Below, piece by piece: positions 8,866-17,916 of a stretch of 64,000 bases of DNA (the stretch's first letter is position 1; each line of letters opens with the position of its first letter). The stretch comes from Pseudomonas putida (GTDB lineage Bacteria; Pseudomonadota; Gammaproteobacteria; Pseudomonadales; Pseudomonadaceae). The notes beneath the pieces are model-generated. The model had not been told where the DNA came from. It did no database searches and was given only the letters and a program-made list of their open reading frames with translations. Both the position numbers and the translations under genes were made by a program. The stretch is taken from NCBI RefSeq assembly GCF_025905425.1, contig NZ_CP109603.1, positions 2,330,001-2,394,000 on the forward strand. Reading direction: 5' to 3'.

Positions 8866-10428
8866 TCAGTGCTTGCTGGCGCCGGCGGCGCCAATACCGG
8901 TCATGGAGCGGATGAACTGCGCCAAGTAGCGGCCACGTTCCTCGTGGGCTCTGGCGGAGCTGTCGGTGACCGAGAACACCCAGGCACCGAGGAACGCCAG
9001 GCTCATCGAGAACAGCGCCGGGTTGCTGTACGGGAACAGTGCCTGTTCGTTGTGCAACACGTTGACCCACACCGCAGGGCCGAGTACCACCAGCACGACG
9101 GCCGAGAACAGCCCGGCCATGCTGCCGCACACCGCACCGCGGGTGGTCAGGCCTTTCCAGAACATCGAGAGCAGTAGCACCGGGAAGTTGACCGAGGCGG
9201 CCACGGCCAGCACCAGGCCGGAAAGGAAGGCAATGTTCTGCGACTCGAACACCAACCCAAGCACGACCGCCAGCAGGCCGATCACCAAGGTGGCGATACG
9301 TGACACGCGCATTTCTTCCTGTTCGGTGGCCTGGCCTTTGCGTACCACGCAGGCATAGAGGTCGTGGGATACCGCCGACGCGCCGGACAGGGCCAAGCCC
9401 GCCACTACCGCAAGAATGGTGGCGAAGGCCACGGCGGAGATGAAGCCCAGGAACAGGTTGCCACCGACCGCCTGGGCCAGGTGCACCGCGACCATGTTGC
9501 CGCCGCCGATGATCGCACCCGCCGCATCACGGTAGGACGGTTCGGTGCCGACCATGACGATGGCGCCGAAGCCGATGACGATCAGCAGCAAGTAGAAGTA
9601 GCCGATAAAGCCGGTGGCGTAGAACACGCTCTTGCGCGCTTCCTTGGCATCGCTGACGGTAAAGAACCGCATCAGGATATGCGGCAGGCCCGCAGTGCCG
9701 AACATCATGCCCAGGCCCAGCGAAATGGCATCCACCGGGTTCGACAGCAAGCCTCCCGGTGCCATGATCGCCTGGCCCTTGGCGTGCACGGCCACGGCGC
9801 TGGCAAACATCGCCTCGGTGCTGAAGCCAAAGTGCTTGAGCACCATGAAGGCCATGAAGCTGGTGCCGGAGAGCAGCATCACCGCCTTGATGATCTGCAC
9901 CCAGGTGGTTGCCAGCATGCCGCCGAAGGTCACGTAGGCGACCATCAACACCCCAACCAGCATCACCGCGTACAGGTAGCTGATACCGAACAGCAGTTCG
10001 ATCAGCTTGCCGGCCCCGACCATCTGTGCCACCAGGTACATCAGTGCCACGACCAGGGTGCCGAATGCCGAGGTCAGGCGTACTGGGGTTTGGGCCAGGC
10101 GGTAGGACACCACGTCGGCGAAGGTGTACTTGCCGAGGTTGCGCAGGCGCTCCGCGATCAGGAACAGGATGATCGGCCAGCCGGCCAGTACACCCAAGGC
10201 ATAGAGCAGGCCGTCGTAGCCGTTCATGAACATCATGGCGGAGATGCCCAGGAAGGAGGCTGCGCTGATCATGTCACCGGCGATCGCCAGGCCATTCTGC
10301 ATGCCGGTCAGGCCGCCGCCAGCGGTGTAGAAATCACTCGCCGAGCGGGTACGCAGGGCGGCCCAGCGGGTCACCAGCAAGGTGAAGCAGACGAACACCA
10401 TGAACATCGAGATGGCAGTCCAGTTCAT
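8866..10428 (-). CDS. paaL: phenylacetate permease, sodium:solute symporter family
   Basis: A 520-residue inner-membrane transporter of the sodium:solute symporter (SSS) family, closest in type to acetate permease ActP, with about 13 hydrophobic segments. Family features include [25 protein letters not shown] near residue 35 and [22 protein letters not shown] in the middle. The start ATG 10428 overlaps the stop of the upstream DUF485 gene as ATGA, a pairing also typical of actP/yjcH. Location in the paa cluster supports phenylacetate as substrate. A porin gene follows 15 bp downstream. Confidence 0.93.
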   Translation of the reverse strand: MNWTAISMFMVFVCFTLLVTRWAALRTRSASDFYTAGGGLTGMQNGLAIAGDMISAASFLGISAMMFMNGYDGLLYALGVLAGWPIILFLIAERLRNLGKYTFADVVSYRLAQTPVRLTSAFGTLVVALMYLVAQMVGAGKLIELLFGISYLYAVMLVGVLMVAYVTFGGMLATTWVQIIKAVMLLSGTSFMAFMVLKHFGFSTEAMFASAVAVHAKGQAIMAPGGLLSNPVDAISLGLGMMFGTAGLPHILMRFFTVSDAKEARKSVFYATGFIGYFYLLLIVIGFGAIVMVGTEPSYRDAAGAIIGGGNMVAVHLAQAVGGNLFLGFISAVAFATILAVVAGLALSGASAVSHDLYACVVRKGQATEQEEMRVSRIATLVIGLLAVVLGLVFESQNIAFLSGLVLAVAASVNFPVLLLSMFWKGLTTRGAVCGSMAGLFSAVVLVVLGPAVWVNVLHNEQALFPYSNPALFSMSLAFLGAWVFSVTDSSARAHEERGRYLAQFIRSMTGIGAAGASKH

Positions 10429-10733
10429 TGCGCGCACTCCTGCTTGACCTTGTCGTTCAGCGGGTCAAGCACGTTGTTGGCGCGGTGCACGTAGATGCCG
10501 GTGAGGGCGAACGACAACAGCACCATGATCACGCCCACCAGCATGCCGACGGTGGTCACGCCGCCGTTGAGCGACTGGCCTAGGGTGCTGGGCGAGAACG
10601 CCACCAGCAGGACGAAGCCGTAGTAGATCACCAGCATGGCCAGGGTCAGGGTGCCATTGAGGCGACGTTTGCGCCGGACCAGGTGCTGGAAATCGGGGTG
10701 GTTGGCGATGCTCTCTATGCGTTCGGGGGTCAT
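10425..10733 (-). CDS. DUF485 (YjcH-like) small membrane protein
   Basis: A 102-residue protein with two transmembrane helices ([19 protein letters not shown] and a second around [20 protein letters not shown]) and the DUF485 N-terminal pattern [16 protein letters not shown]. The second helix is followed by [19 protein letters not shown]485 proteins accompany ActP-type symporters and are thought to help their assembly or activity, without proof. It is translationally coupled to paaL by a 4-bp overlap. No clear promoter was found directly upstream. Confidence 0.9.
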   Translation of the reverse strand: MTPERIESIANHPDFQHLVRRKRRLNGTLTLAMLVIYYGFVLLVAFSPSTLGQSLNGGVTTVGMLVGVIMVLLSFALTGIYVHRANNVLDPLNDKVKQECAQ

Positions 10734-10800
10734 GGCAAGCGATCTCTTGGTGTTGTAGTTGTTTTGAGGTCACACAGGTATTGCGGCGGTGCTCAGGGCC

Positions 10801-10886
10801 TCTTCGCGGGGCAAGCCCGCTCCCACAGGTACCGGATCGGCAGCGGAGGGATCGGTGCCTGTGGGAGCGGGCTTGCCCCGCGAAGA
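10801..10886. repeat. REP inverted pair after paaE
   Basis: Two 29-nt perfectly complementary arms at 10801-10829 and 10858-10886, each with the P. putida REP core GCGGGGCAAGCCCGCTCC. The arms are separated by 28 nt. The pair lies just downstream of paaE and upstream of the DUF485-paaL genes, so it probably attenuates or ends the paaABCDE transcript and protects its 3' end. Confidence 0.85.
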
Positions 10887-10899
10887 AGGCACCTGTGTT

Positions 10900-11976
10900 T
10901 CAGAGCTGGTCGAAGTCGAGCACCACTTTGTCGCTCACCGGGTAGGTCTGGCACGACAGCACATAGCCGGCGGCCACTTCGTAGTCTTCCAGCGCATGGT
11001 TGCTGTCCATCTCCACTTCGCCCTCGATCACCCGGCACTTGCAGGTCGAGCACACGCCGGCCTTGCACGAATAGGGCAGCTCGGCACCGATGGCGTTACC
11101 GGCGTCCAGCACGTTCTGGCTGTTGCGCGGCAGGTCGAAGCTCAGCGCCCGGCCATCGCTGATCACGGTGATATGGCTGAGCGCCGAATCCACCTGACGC
11201 GCGGCTTCACGGGCCTCGCGGCGCGCTTCGCTGCCTGCGGCGGCGAACAGTTCGAAGTGGATACGGTCCTTGGCCATACCGTTGGCCTGCAGGCTGTCAC
11301 GCACGGTTTCAGTCATGGCCTGGGGGCCGCAAATGAACGCAGCGTCCAGCGTGTCGACATCCAGCCAGCGGGAGAACAGCTGGCCGCATTTGTCGGCATC
11401 GATCCGGCCGTTGTAGAGGTCGACATCCTGCTGTTCGCGGCTGAACACGAAAATCAGGTTCAGGCGATCCAGGTAACGGTTTTTCAGGTCTTCGAGCTTG
11501 TCGCGAAACAGCGCGCCGGAGCTTGAGCGGTTGCCGTAAAGCAGGGTGAAACGGCTGTGCGGCTCACTTGCCAGGGTGGTGGCAATGATCGACAGGATCG
11601 GCGTGATGCCGCTGCCTGCGGCAACGCCCAGGTAATGGCCTTGGCGGGCAGGGTCAAGCGGCACGAAGAAACTGCCGGACGGTGGCATCACTTCCAGTTG
11701 CTGGCCGGCCTTGAGCACTTCATTGGCAAAGGCGGAAAAACGCCCGCCTGGCACGCGCTTGACCGCCACACGCAGCTCGCCGTCCTGAACGGCACTGCAG
11801 ATGGAGTAGGAACGACGCACTTCTTCGTCATCCAGCTGGGTACGCATGACCAGGTACTGGCCCTGGGTGAAGCGGAATTGCGTCTGCAGGTGCTCGGGTA
11901 CGTCAAAGACGATGGACACCGCGTCGCGGGTCTCGTTGCGCACTTGCTTGATGGTCAGGCTGTGAAACTGGCTCAT
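10900..11976 (-). CDS. paaE: phenylacetyl-CoA epoxidase reductase subunit PaaE
   Basis: A 358-residue reductase that passes electrons from NAD(P)H through FAD and a [2Fe-2S] cluster to the diiron epoxidase. Domain order is an FAD-binding ferredoxin-reductase N-terminus (RRSYSICSAVQDGELRVAVK), an NAD-binding domain (LGVAAGSGITPILSI), and a C-terminal plant-type ferredoxin with cluster ligands in LPYSCKAGVCSTCKCRVI plus the last Cys in VLSCQTYP. The start ATG 11976 is preceded by GGAGAA. It is the last gene of paaABCDE, 15 bp after paaD. Confidence 0.96.
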   Translation of the reverse strand: MSQFHSLTIKQVRNETRDAVSIVFDVPEHLQTQFRFTQGQYLVMRTQLDDEEVRRSYSICSAVQDGELRVAVKRVPGGRFSAFANEVLKAGQQLEVMPPSGSFFVPLDPARQGHYLGVAAGSGITPILSIIATTLASEPHSRFTLLYGNRSSSGALFRDKLEDLKNRYLDRLNLIFVFSREQQDVDLYNGRIDADKCGQLFSRWLDVDTLDAAFICGPQAMTETVRDSLQANGMAKDRIHFELFAAAGSEARREAREAARQVDSALSHITVISDGRALSFDLPRNSQNVLDAGNAIGAELPYSCKAGVCSTCKCRVIEGEVEMDSNHALEDYEVAAGYVLSCQTYPVSDKVVLDFDQL

Positions 11977-11991
11977 GGTGTTCTCCACGGC

Positions 11992-12525
11992 TCAAATGCA
12001 TTTGAAATAATCGAACGGCTCCAGGCACTCGCGACAGCGGTACAGCGCCTTGCAGGCCGTGGAGCCGAACTGGCTGAGCAACTCGGTGTGTGCACTGCCG
12101 CACTGCGGGCAGCACACCTGGGGCGCCTCGCCGAGCAGGCTGCGCTTGCTGGTGCTGCCCTCGGGTGGCGCGATACCGTAAGCCCGCAAACGCTGGCGAC
12201 CCAGGTCGCTGATCCAGTCGGTGCTCCAGGCCGGGGTCAAGCGCCGCTCCACAGCAGGGGCAGCAAAACCGGCCTGTTGCAGCGCGTCACGGATGTCGGC
12301 CTCGATCACCTCGGTCGCAGGGCAACCGGAGTAGGTCGGCGTGACCACCAGGTGCAGGTGGCCGGCGCGCCAGTCCAGGTCGCGGACGATGCCGAGGTCG
12401 ACCACGCTGACCACCGGCACTTCCGGGTCCATGACCTGCTCCAGCACCGCCCACGCCCGGGCCAGGTCGTCGCCACGGGCCGCGCGGGCGCCGAGGTCGC
12501 TGGCGATCAGCTCACCAGGTTGCAT
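11992..12525 (-). CDS. paaD: PaaD, DUF59/zinc protein for epoxidase maturation
   Basis: A 177-residue protein with an N-terminal DUF59/MIP18-type domain (MDPEVPVVSVVDLGIVRDLD, TYSGCPATEVIEADI) and a C-terminal zinc-binding part with Cys pairs in VCCPQCGS and YRCRECLEPFDYFKC. It is needed for full PaaABCE activity in vivo and is thought to help assemble the Fe-S or metal centre. The start ATG 12525 lies inside the end of paaC, a 14-bp overlap. Both Cys pairs are present. Confidence 0.95.
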   Translation of the reverse strand: MQPGELIASDLGARAARGDDLARAWAVLEQVMDPEVPVVSVVDLGIVRDLDWRAGHLHLVVTPTYSGCPATEVIEADIRDALQQAGFAAPAVERRLTPAWSTDWISDLGRQRLRAYGIAPPEGSTSKRSLLGEAPQVCCPQCGSAHTELLSQFGSTACKALYRCRECLEPFDYFKCI

Positions 12526-13270
12526 CGGGGTAGGCCCGTGGCAGGAACTGCATTTCGGCCAGCAACAGCCCCAGGTGCTCGGTGTGCAGGCCTTTGCGAC
12601 TGTCCAGGTAGAAATGGCTGGCCGCTTTGGGCAGCGGCAGTTCGACCGAATCGAAAATTGCTGACACCTGCTTGAGCCAGGCTGCGCCGACGCTGTGCGG
12701 GTCGGCAGCGATACCGGCCTCGGCCAGACGAACTTCGTTGTCACTGCCCGCTGTCAATTCGACAGTGAAGCGCCACAGCGCCGGGATCGCGTCGAGCATG
12801 CGGCGACGGCTTTCGTCGGTACCGCCGCCCAGGCGCTGCACCCACTCGCCGGAGCGACGCAGGTGATAAGTGACCTCTTTGAGCGCCTTGGCGGCAATGC
12901 CGGCGATACGCTCATCGCTGGACGCGGCCAGGCCCTGCAGCACCGCGAAATGCCAGGCGTCGTAAAAAAATTGCTTGGTCATGGTCACGGCGAAGTCGCC
13001 ATTGGGTTGCTCGACCAGCAGCAGGTTGCGGTAGGCACGTTCGTCACGGCGAAATGCCAGGGCATCGGCATCACGGCCGTCGTCGAGCAGCTCGGCGGCG
13101 TACTCCAGCCAGTTGCGGGCTTGGCCGACCAGGTCGAGACCGACATTCATCAAGGCCAGTTCTTCTTCGATGGCCGGCGCATGGCCGCACCATTCACAGA
13201 GCCGCTGGCCCTGCACCAGGGCACTGTCGCCCAGGAGCAGCAAGTAGGGGATAAGCGCTTCGTTATGCAT
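12512..13270 (-). CDS. paaC: phenylacetyl-CoA epoxidase structural subunit PaaC
   Basis: A 252-residue helical subunit with a ferritin-like fold but without the full set of diiron ligands. It pairs with PaaA to form the epoxidase core. Recognised from HNEALIPYLLLLGDSALVQGQRLCEWCG at the N-terminus, DLVGQARNWLEYAAEL, and HFYLDSRKGLHTEHLG-LLAEMQFL near the C-terminus. ATG 13270 follows TGAGGTTGGCC, a usable ribosome site. It overlaps paaD at its 3' end and lies 8 bp after paaB. Confidence 0.95.
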   Translation of the reverse strand: MHNEALIPYLLLLGDSALVQGQRLCEWCGHAPAIEEELALMNVGLDLVGQARNWLEYAAELLDDGRDADALAFRRDERAYRNLLLVEQPNGDFAVTMTKQFFYDAWHFAVLQGLAASSDERIAGIAAKALKEVTYHLRRSGEWVQRLGGGTDESRRRMLDAIPALWRFTVELTAGSDNEVRLAEAGIAADPHSVGAAWLKQVSAIFDSVELPLPKAASHFYLDSRKGLHTEHLGLLLAEMQFLPRAYPDATW

Positions 13271-13278
13271 GGCCAACC

Positions 13279-13560
13279 TCACATGTGTCCGACTTCGTCG
13301 GGCAGTTCGTAGAAGCTGGCGTGGCGGTAGACCTTGTCGTCCGAGGGGGCGAACAGCGGGTCTTTCTCGTCAGGGGAGGAGGCGGTGATCAGCGCCGAAG
13401 GCACCACCCACAGGCTCACGCCTTCGCTGCGGCGGGTGTACAGCTCACGGGCATTCTCGATGGCCATGGCGGCATCGGCGGCATGTACGCTGCCGACATG
13501 CTTGTGGTTCAGGCCGTGCTTGCTGCGCACGAACACTTCGTAGAGGGTCCAGACAGACAT
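13279..13560 (-). CDS. paaB: phenylacetyl-CoA epoxidase subunit PaaB
   Basis: A 93-residue subunit that bridges PaaAC heterodimers. Family sequence is clear: [36 protein letters not shown] and [14 protein letters not shown]. The length is typical. The start ATG 13560 (MSVWTLY) lies 25 bp after the paaA stop. The gene is intact. Confidence 0.95.
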   Translation of the reverse strand: MSVWTLYEVFVRSKHGLNHKHVGSVHAADAAMAIENARELYTRRSEGVSLWVVPSALITASSPDEKDPLFAPSDDKVYRHASFYELPDEVGHM

Positions 13561-13585
13561 TTTCGATCTCCGCATCAATCGCCGC

Positions 13586-14575
13586 TCAGGCGGCGTTCTT
13601 GTTCTGTTGCTTGCGCGCATAGGCCACGGCGGCCTCGCGTACCCAGGCACCGTCCTCGATGGCCTTGCGCCGGGTGGCGACACGTTCCAGGTTGCACGGG
13701 CCGTTGCCCTTGATGACTTCGTAGAACTCGTCCCACTGGATTTCGCCGAAATCGTAGTGGCCGCGGGCTTCGTTCCACTTCAGGTGCGGGTCGGGCGCGG
13801 TGCAGCCGAGCAGTTCGAGCTGTGGCACGGTCTGGTCGATGAAGCGCTGGCGCAGTTCATCGTTGGTCTGGCGCTTGATCTTCCAGGCCATCGACTGGGC
13901 GCTGTTGGGGGAGTGCTCGTCACTGGGGCCAAACATCATCAACGACGGCCACCACAGGCGGTTGATGGCGTCCTGGACCATGTCCTTCTGCGCCTGGGTA
14001 CCCTGGCGCATCATGGTCAGCAGCAGCTCGTAGCCCTGGCGCTGGTGGAAGCTCTCTTCCTTGCAGATGCGGATCATGGCGCGGGAGTAGGGGCCGTAGG
14101 AGGTGCGCTGCAGCACCACCTGGTTGACGATCGCGGCGCCATCGACCAGCCAGCCCACTGCGCCCATGTCGGCCCAGCTCAGGGTCGGGTAGTTGAAGAT
14201 GCTTGAGTACTTGGCCTTGCCGCTGTGCAGCTTGGCGATTTCTTCGTCGCGGTCGGCGCCGAGGGTTTCCATGGCGCTGTACAGGTACAGGCCGTGGCCG
14301 GCTTCGTCCTGAATCTTGGCCATCAGCTGCAGTTTGCGCTTCAGGCTCGGGGCGCGGGTGACCCAGTTGCCCTCGGGCAGCATGCCGACGATTTCCGAGT
14401 GGGCGTGCTGGGAGATCTGCCGGATCAGGGTCTGGCGGTAGGCCTCGGGCATCCAGTTCTTGGCTTCGATCTTGATCTCGGCGTCGATCTTTTCCTGGAA
14501 GTTGCGTTCTTCGGGCGACATCTCGTCCAGCGACTTGACGCGTTTGACTCCGGTTTCCACTAGCTGTGCGTACAT
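13586..14575 (-). CDS. paaA: phenylacetyl-CoA epoxidase catalytic subunit PaaA
   Basis: The 329-residue catalytic subunit carrying the diiron centre that converts phenylacetyl-CoA to the ring 1,2-epoxide. Ligand-bearing helices are visible: [32 protein letters not shown] (E-x-x-H type) and [17 protein letters not shown] (E and H). The start ATG 14575 ([14 protein letters not shown]) is preceded by AGCAGGAGTC. It is the first gene of paaABCDE and has its own promoter and operator region upstream, behind the paaK terminator. Confidence 0.96.
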   Translation of the reverse strand: MYAQLVETGVKRVKSLDEMSPEERNFQEKIDAEIKIEAKNWMPEAYRQTLIRQISQHAHSEIVGMLPEGNWVTRAPSLKRKLQLMAKIQDEAGHGLYLYSAMETLGADRDEEIAKLHSGKAKYSSIFNYPTLSWADMGAVGWLVDGAAIVNQVVLQRTSYGPYSRAMIRICKEESFHQRQGYELLLTMMRQGTQAQKDMVQDAINRLWWPSLMMFGPSDEHSPNSAQSMAWKIKRQTNDELRQRFIDQTVPQLELLGCTAPDPHLKWNEARGHYDFGEIQWDEFYEVIKGNGPCNLERVATRRKAIEDGAWVREAAVAYARKQQNKNAA

Positions 14576-14603
14576 GTTCCGACTCCTGCTAAGGCATGAG
14601 TCA

Positions 14604-14632
14604 TTTGTAAGCGATACAAAACATAACGTCAA
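14604..14632 (-). promoter_or_regulatory. candidate sigma-70 promoter of paaABCDE
   Basis: Reading on the minus strand, TTGACG (14632-14627) and TACAAA (14609-14604) are separated by exactly 17 nt, 29 nt before the paaA start codon. The -35 hexamer matches the consensus in five of six positions. The whole element lies inside or beside the GATAC inverted repeat proposed as the PaaX site, as expected for repression. Confidence 0.55.
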
Positions 14633-14650
14633 ACTGTTTTATGTGTATCG
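14612..14650. promoter_or_regulatory. candidate PaaX operator upstream of paaA
   Basis: An inverted repeat CGATAC (14612-14617) and GTATCG (14645-14650) with a 27-nt spacer overlaps the paaA promoter. A further GTGATACACAAAA copy on the minus strand lies at about 14657-14669 and is identical to the one upstream of paaF. The spacing recalls the TGATTC-N27-GAATCA site described for E. coli PaaX. The assignment is by analogy. Confidence 0.55.
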
Positions 14651-14680
14651 AATGAGTTTTGTGTATCACATGCTGGCCTT

Positions 14681-14763
14681 TTCGCGGGACAAGCCCGCTC
14701 CCACAGGATTCATGTGATCTCAGGCTTGCCGAGAGATCTGTGGGAGCGGGCTTGTCCCGCGAA
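14681..14763. repeat. REP inverted pair between paaA and paaK
   Basis: Two 26-nt perfectly complementary arms (14681-14706 and 14738-14763) with core GCGGGACAAGCCCGCTCC, separated by 31 nt. It is the same REP family as at 10801, with one base change in the core. It sits downstream of the paaK terminator and upstream of the paaA promoter. Confidence 0.85.
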
Positions 14764-14783
14764 GAGGCCTTCAGATTCAACGC

Positions 14784-14812
14784 AAAAAAAAGCCCCGGGC
14801 TGAGCCGGGGCT
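14784..14812 (-). terminator. rho-independent terminator of paaK
   Basis: On the minus strand the stem AGCCCCGG / CCGGGGCT (arms 14805-14812 and 14791-14798, 6-nt loop) is followed by eight T residues (14791-14784). It lies 20 bp after the paaK stop, so the paaF-K transcript ends here and paaABCDE needs its own promoter. Confidence 0.9.
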
Positions 14813-14831
14813 GCAAAAGGCAGCTGAAAAA

Positions 14832-16151
14832 TCAGCTGGCCAACCGTTTGTCGTACACATGGCAAGCCTTGCCTTCAGAACGCTTGAGCGTACCGCAAGG
14901 CTGCAGCCGCACCTGGGTGCTGATGCCGATGTAGGTCTTGATCTGCTTGGTCAACTCACCGATGAGCAGCTTGCGCTGGCCCTCATCCATCGCCTGGCAT
15001 TCGCCACGCAACTCCACATGCACCTCAACGCTGTCCAGGTTGCCATTACGATACAGATGAATCTCATACAGCTCTGAAAGCTGTTTTATTTTTAGCACCT
15101 GCTCTTCGATCTGAGTCGGGAACACATTGACCCCACGAATGATCAGCATGTCGTCACTGCGCCCGGTGATCTTGCCGATCCGCCGCATCGGCCGCGCGGT
15201 GCCCGGCAGCAGACGGGTCAGGTCGCGGGTTCGGTAGCGCACCATTGGCAGGGCTTCCTTGCTCAGCGAGGTGAACACCAGCTCGCCCAGTTGCCCGTCC
15301 GGCAGCACCTCGCCGGTGACTGGGTCGATGATCTCAGGGTAGAAGTGGTCTTCCCAGATGGTCGGGCCGTCCTTGGTTTCGATGCATTCCATCGCCACGC
15401 CCGGCCCCATGATTTCCGACAGGCCATAGATGTCGAGGGCCTGAATGCCCAGGCGCTGCTCGATGGAGCGCCGTAGCTCGTCGGTCCAGGGCTCGGCGCC
15501 GAAGATGCCCAGGCGCAGCTTGAGGTCGTGCGGGTCGATGCCCTGACGCTCGATCTCGTCGGCCAGGTTGAGCATGTAGGAGGGCGTGACCATGATGATG
15601 TCGGGCTGGAAGTCACGGATCAGTTGCACCTGCTTCTCGGTTTGGCCACCGGACATGGGTATGACCGTGCAACCCAGCCGCTCGGCGCCATAATGCGCGC
15701 CGAGGCCGCCGGTAAACAGGCCATAACCGTACGAAACATGCACCTTGTCGCCTTTGCGCCCACCGCCCGCGCGGATCGAACGGGCGACCACGTTGGCCCA
15801 GGTGTCGATATCGTTCTGGGTATAGCCGACCACGGTTGGCTTGCCCGTAGTGCCGCTGGAGGCATGCAGGCGCACGACTTCTTCCTGGGGCACGGCAAAC
15901 ATGCCGTACGGGTAGTTGTCACGCAGGTCGTTCTTGCCGGTGAAGGGGAACTTGGCCAGGTCTTCGAGCGACTTGAGGTCATCGGGATGGGCGCCGCATT
16001 CGTCGAAACGCTTGCGGTACAGCGGCACGTTGTCGTAGGCGTGCTTCAGGCTCCAGCGCAGGCGCTCCAGCTGGTGCTGGCGCAAGGCATCGACACTGGC
16101 GGTTTCCATAGGGTCAAGCAGGGCACGATCGGCATCATGGTACATGTTCAT
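14832..16151 (-). CDS. paaK: phenylacetate-CoA ligase PaaK
   Basis: A 439-residue AMP-forming ligase that makes phenylacetyl-CoA from phenylacetate, CoA and ATP, the entry step of the pathway. Visible motifs are the P-loop-like LHASSGTTGKPTVVGYT, the A5-type YGLSEIMGPGVAMECIE, RYRTRDLTRLLPG and the C-terminal hinge GRSDDMLIIRGVNVFPTQIE. The length is typical. The start is ATG 16151 (MNMYHDAD). It follows paaJ after 111 bp and is ended by a strong terminator. Confidence 0.96.
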   Translation of the reverse strand: MNMYHDADRALLDPMETASVDALRQHQLERLRWSLKHAYDNVPLYRKRFDECGAHPDDLKSLEDLAKFPFTGKNDLRDNYPYGMFAVPQEEVVRLHASSGTTGKPTVVGYTQNDIDTWANVVARSIRAGGGRKGDKVHVSYGYGLFTGGLGAHYGAERLGCTVIPMSGGQTEKQVQLIRDFQPDIIMVTPSYMLNLADEIERQGIDPHDLKLRLGIFGAEPWTDELRRSIEQRLGIQALDIYGLSEIMGPGVAMECIETKDGPTIWEDHFYPEIIDPVTGEVLPDGQLGELVFTSLSKEALPMVRYRTRDLTRLLPGTARPMRRIGKITGRSDDMLIIRGVNVFPTQIEEQVLKIKQLSELYEIHLYRNGNLDSVEVHVELRGECQAMDEGQRKLLIGELTKQIKTYIGISTQVRLQPCGTLKRSEGKACHVYDKRLAS

Positions 16152-16262
16152 GGCTTCACTCGAATTGTTCTTGTACGCCGGCCGGCGCTGGTTCGCAGCC
16201 GGACCGTGAGTGTCATGGGCGCAGCATAACCGGCTGCGTTGTGTTCGGTAACAAGCCGTTGG

Positions 16263-17483
16263 TCAGAGGCGCTCGATGACCATGGCGATGCCTTGGCCAA
16301 CCCCGATGCACATGGTGCACAGGGCGTAGCGGCCGGCGGTTTCTTCCAGTTCGTGCAGCGCGGTGGTGACCAGGCGCGCGCCACTCATGCCCAGCGGATG
16401 CCCCAAGGCAATGGCACCGCCGTTCGGGTTGACCCGTTTGTCGTCGTCGGCCAGGCCCAGCTCGCGCAATACCGCCAGGCCTTGGGCGGCGAAGGCTTCG
16501 TTGAGCTCGATGACGTCCATGTCGGCCAGTGACAACCCGGTGAGTTCGAGGACCTTGCGGGTTGCCGGTACCGGGCCAATGCCCATGATGCGCGGCTCGA
16601 CCCCGGCCACAGCCATGCCGACAATCCGGCCTCGGGCCTTGAGGCCATGCCGACGGGCCGCTGCCGGGCTGGCCAGCAGCAGCGCACACGCGCCATCGTT
16701 GACACCGGATGCATTGCCAGCCGTAACGCTGCCACCCTCACGGAACGGCGTGCCCAGCTTGGCCAGTTGCTCCAGCGTGGTGTCGCCGCGCGGGTGTTCG
16801 TCATGCTCGACCCGCTTGGCCGGGCCTTTGCGCTGCGGGATCTCGACCGGCACGATTTCCCGTGCCAGGCGGCCTCGGGCCTGGGCGGCGGCGGCCTTGT
16901 GCTGGCTGCGCAGGGCGAAGGTGTCCTGGTCTTCGCGGGAGATACCGAACCTGGCGGCGACGTTTTCCGCCGTCTCGGGCATCGAATCGGTGCCATGTTC
17001 GGCCTTCATCAACGGGTTGACGAAGCGCCAGCCAATGGTGGTGTCGAACAGTTCGGCCGCGCGGCCAAAGGCGTGTTCCGACTTGCCCATGACGAACGGC
17101 GCCCGCGACATCGACTCCACGCCACCGGCCAGCATCAGCCCGGCTTCACCGCAGCGCAGGGCGCGCGCAGCGTTGCCGATGGCGTCCATGCCAGAGCCGC
17201 AAAGGCGGTTGATGGTGGTGCCCGGCACCTCGATCGGCAGGCCCGCTAGCAGGCTGGCCATGTGGGCGACGTTGCGGTTGTCTTCACCGGCCTGGTTGGC
17301 GCAGCCGAGGATCACATCGTCCACTGCGGCCCAGTCCAACTCCGGGTGACGCGCGATCAGGGCCTTGAGCGGGATAGCGGCCAGGTCGTCGGGCCGTACG
17401 CTGCTCAAGGCGCCGGCGTAGCGACCGATCGGCGTGCGCACGGCGTCGATGATCAGCGCATCGGCCAGGGTGTGTTCATTCAT
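16263..17483 (-). CDS. paaJ: 3-oxoadipyl-CoA / 3-oxo-5,6-didehydrosuberyl-CoA thiolase PaaJ
   Basis: A 406-residue thiolase that releases acetyl-CoA in the last steps of phenylacetate beta-oxidation. The acyl-accepting Cys is in [17 protein letters not shown] (about residue 90), the His in [19 protein letters not shown], and the second Cys in [15 protein letters not shown]. The start ATG 17483 ([20 protein letters not shown]) overlaps the end of paaI by 8 bp. The sequence is also close to PcaF of the beta-ketoadipate route; the cluster context supports PaaJ. Confidence 0.95.
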   Translation of the reverse strand: MNEHTLADALIIDAVRTPIGRYAGALSSVRPDDLAAIPLKALIARHPELDWAAVDDVILGCANQAGEDNRNVAHMASLLAGLPIEVPGTTINRLCGSGMDAIGNAARALRCGEAGLMLAGGVESMSRAPFVMGKSEHAFGRAAELFDTTIGWRFVNPLMKAEHGTDSMPETAENVAARFGISREDQDTFALRSQHKAAAAQARGRLAREIVPVEIPQRKGPAKRVEHDEHPRGDTTLEQLAKLGTPFREGGSVTAGNASGVNDGACALLLASPAAARRHGLKARGRIVGMAVAGVEPRIMGIGPVPATRKVLELTGLSLADMDVIELNEAFAAQGLAVLRELGLADDDKRVNPNGGAIALGHPLGMSGARLVTTALHELEETAGRYALCTMCIGVGQGIAMVIERL

Positions 17484-17916
17484 CTTGTGTCTCCAGCGCG
17501 AGCACCGTGCCGCGTACTTTGTAGGATTTGCCATGGAACACCGCCACCAGCTCACCGTGCTGGTTCTCGATGCGTACGTCATACAGGCCGGTACGCCCTT
17601 TGCGGCTGACTTCGCTGGCCGTGGCGGTCAGCACATCGTCGCGCAGCGCCGGCGCCAGGTAATCGATGCTGCAGCCCAGGGCCACGGTGGCCTGGTCGTA
17701 ACTGTTGCAGGCAAAGGCAAAGGCCGAATCGGCCAGGGCAAAGAGGAAGCCGCCGTGGCAGGTGCCGTGGCCCTGGATCATGTCGGCGCGTACCGGCATG
17801 CGCAGGCAAGCCCGGCCAGGGCCGGCTTCGAGCAGGCTGATGCCCAGCCCCTGGGTAGCCTGATCGCGGGAAAACATCGCATCGGCACAGGCGTGTGCCA
17901 GCTCGACCTCATTCAT
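17476..17916 (-). CDS. paaI: hydroxyphenylacetyl-CoA thioesterase PaaI
   Basis: A 146-residue hotdog-fold thioesterase. The family motif [20 protein letters not shown] is present around residues 49-68, with the catalytic Asp in LADS. It hydrolyses dead-end ring-hydroxylated phenylacetyl-CoA thioesters to free CoA. The start ATG 17916 follows AAGGAGGC and overlaps the end of paaH by 8 bp. Its last codons overlap paaJ. Confidence 0.93.
   Translation of the reverse strand: MNEVELAHACADAMFSRDQATQGLGISLLEAGPGRACLRMPVRADMIQGHGTCHGGFLFALADSAFAFACNSYDQATVALGCSIDYLAPALRDDVLTATASEVSRKGRTGLYDVRIENQHGELVAVFHGKSYKVRGTVLALETQDE

Noticed and set aside
16363..17349. 328-codon plus-strand frame opposite paaJ
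   Set aside because: Antisense to a certain thiolase gene and Ser/Arg/Ala-rich, as chance frames are.
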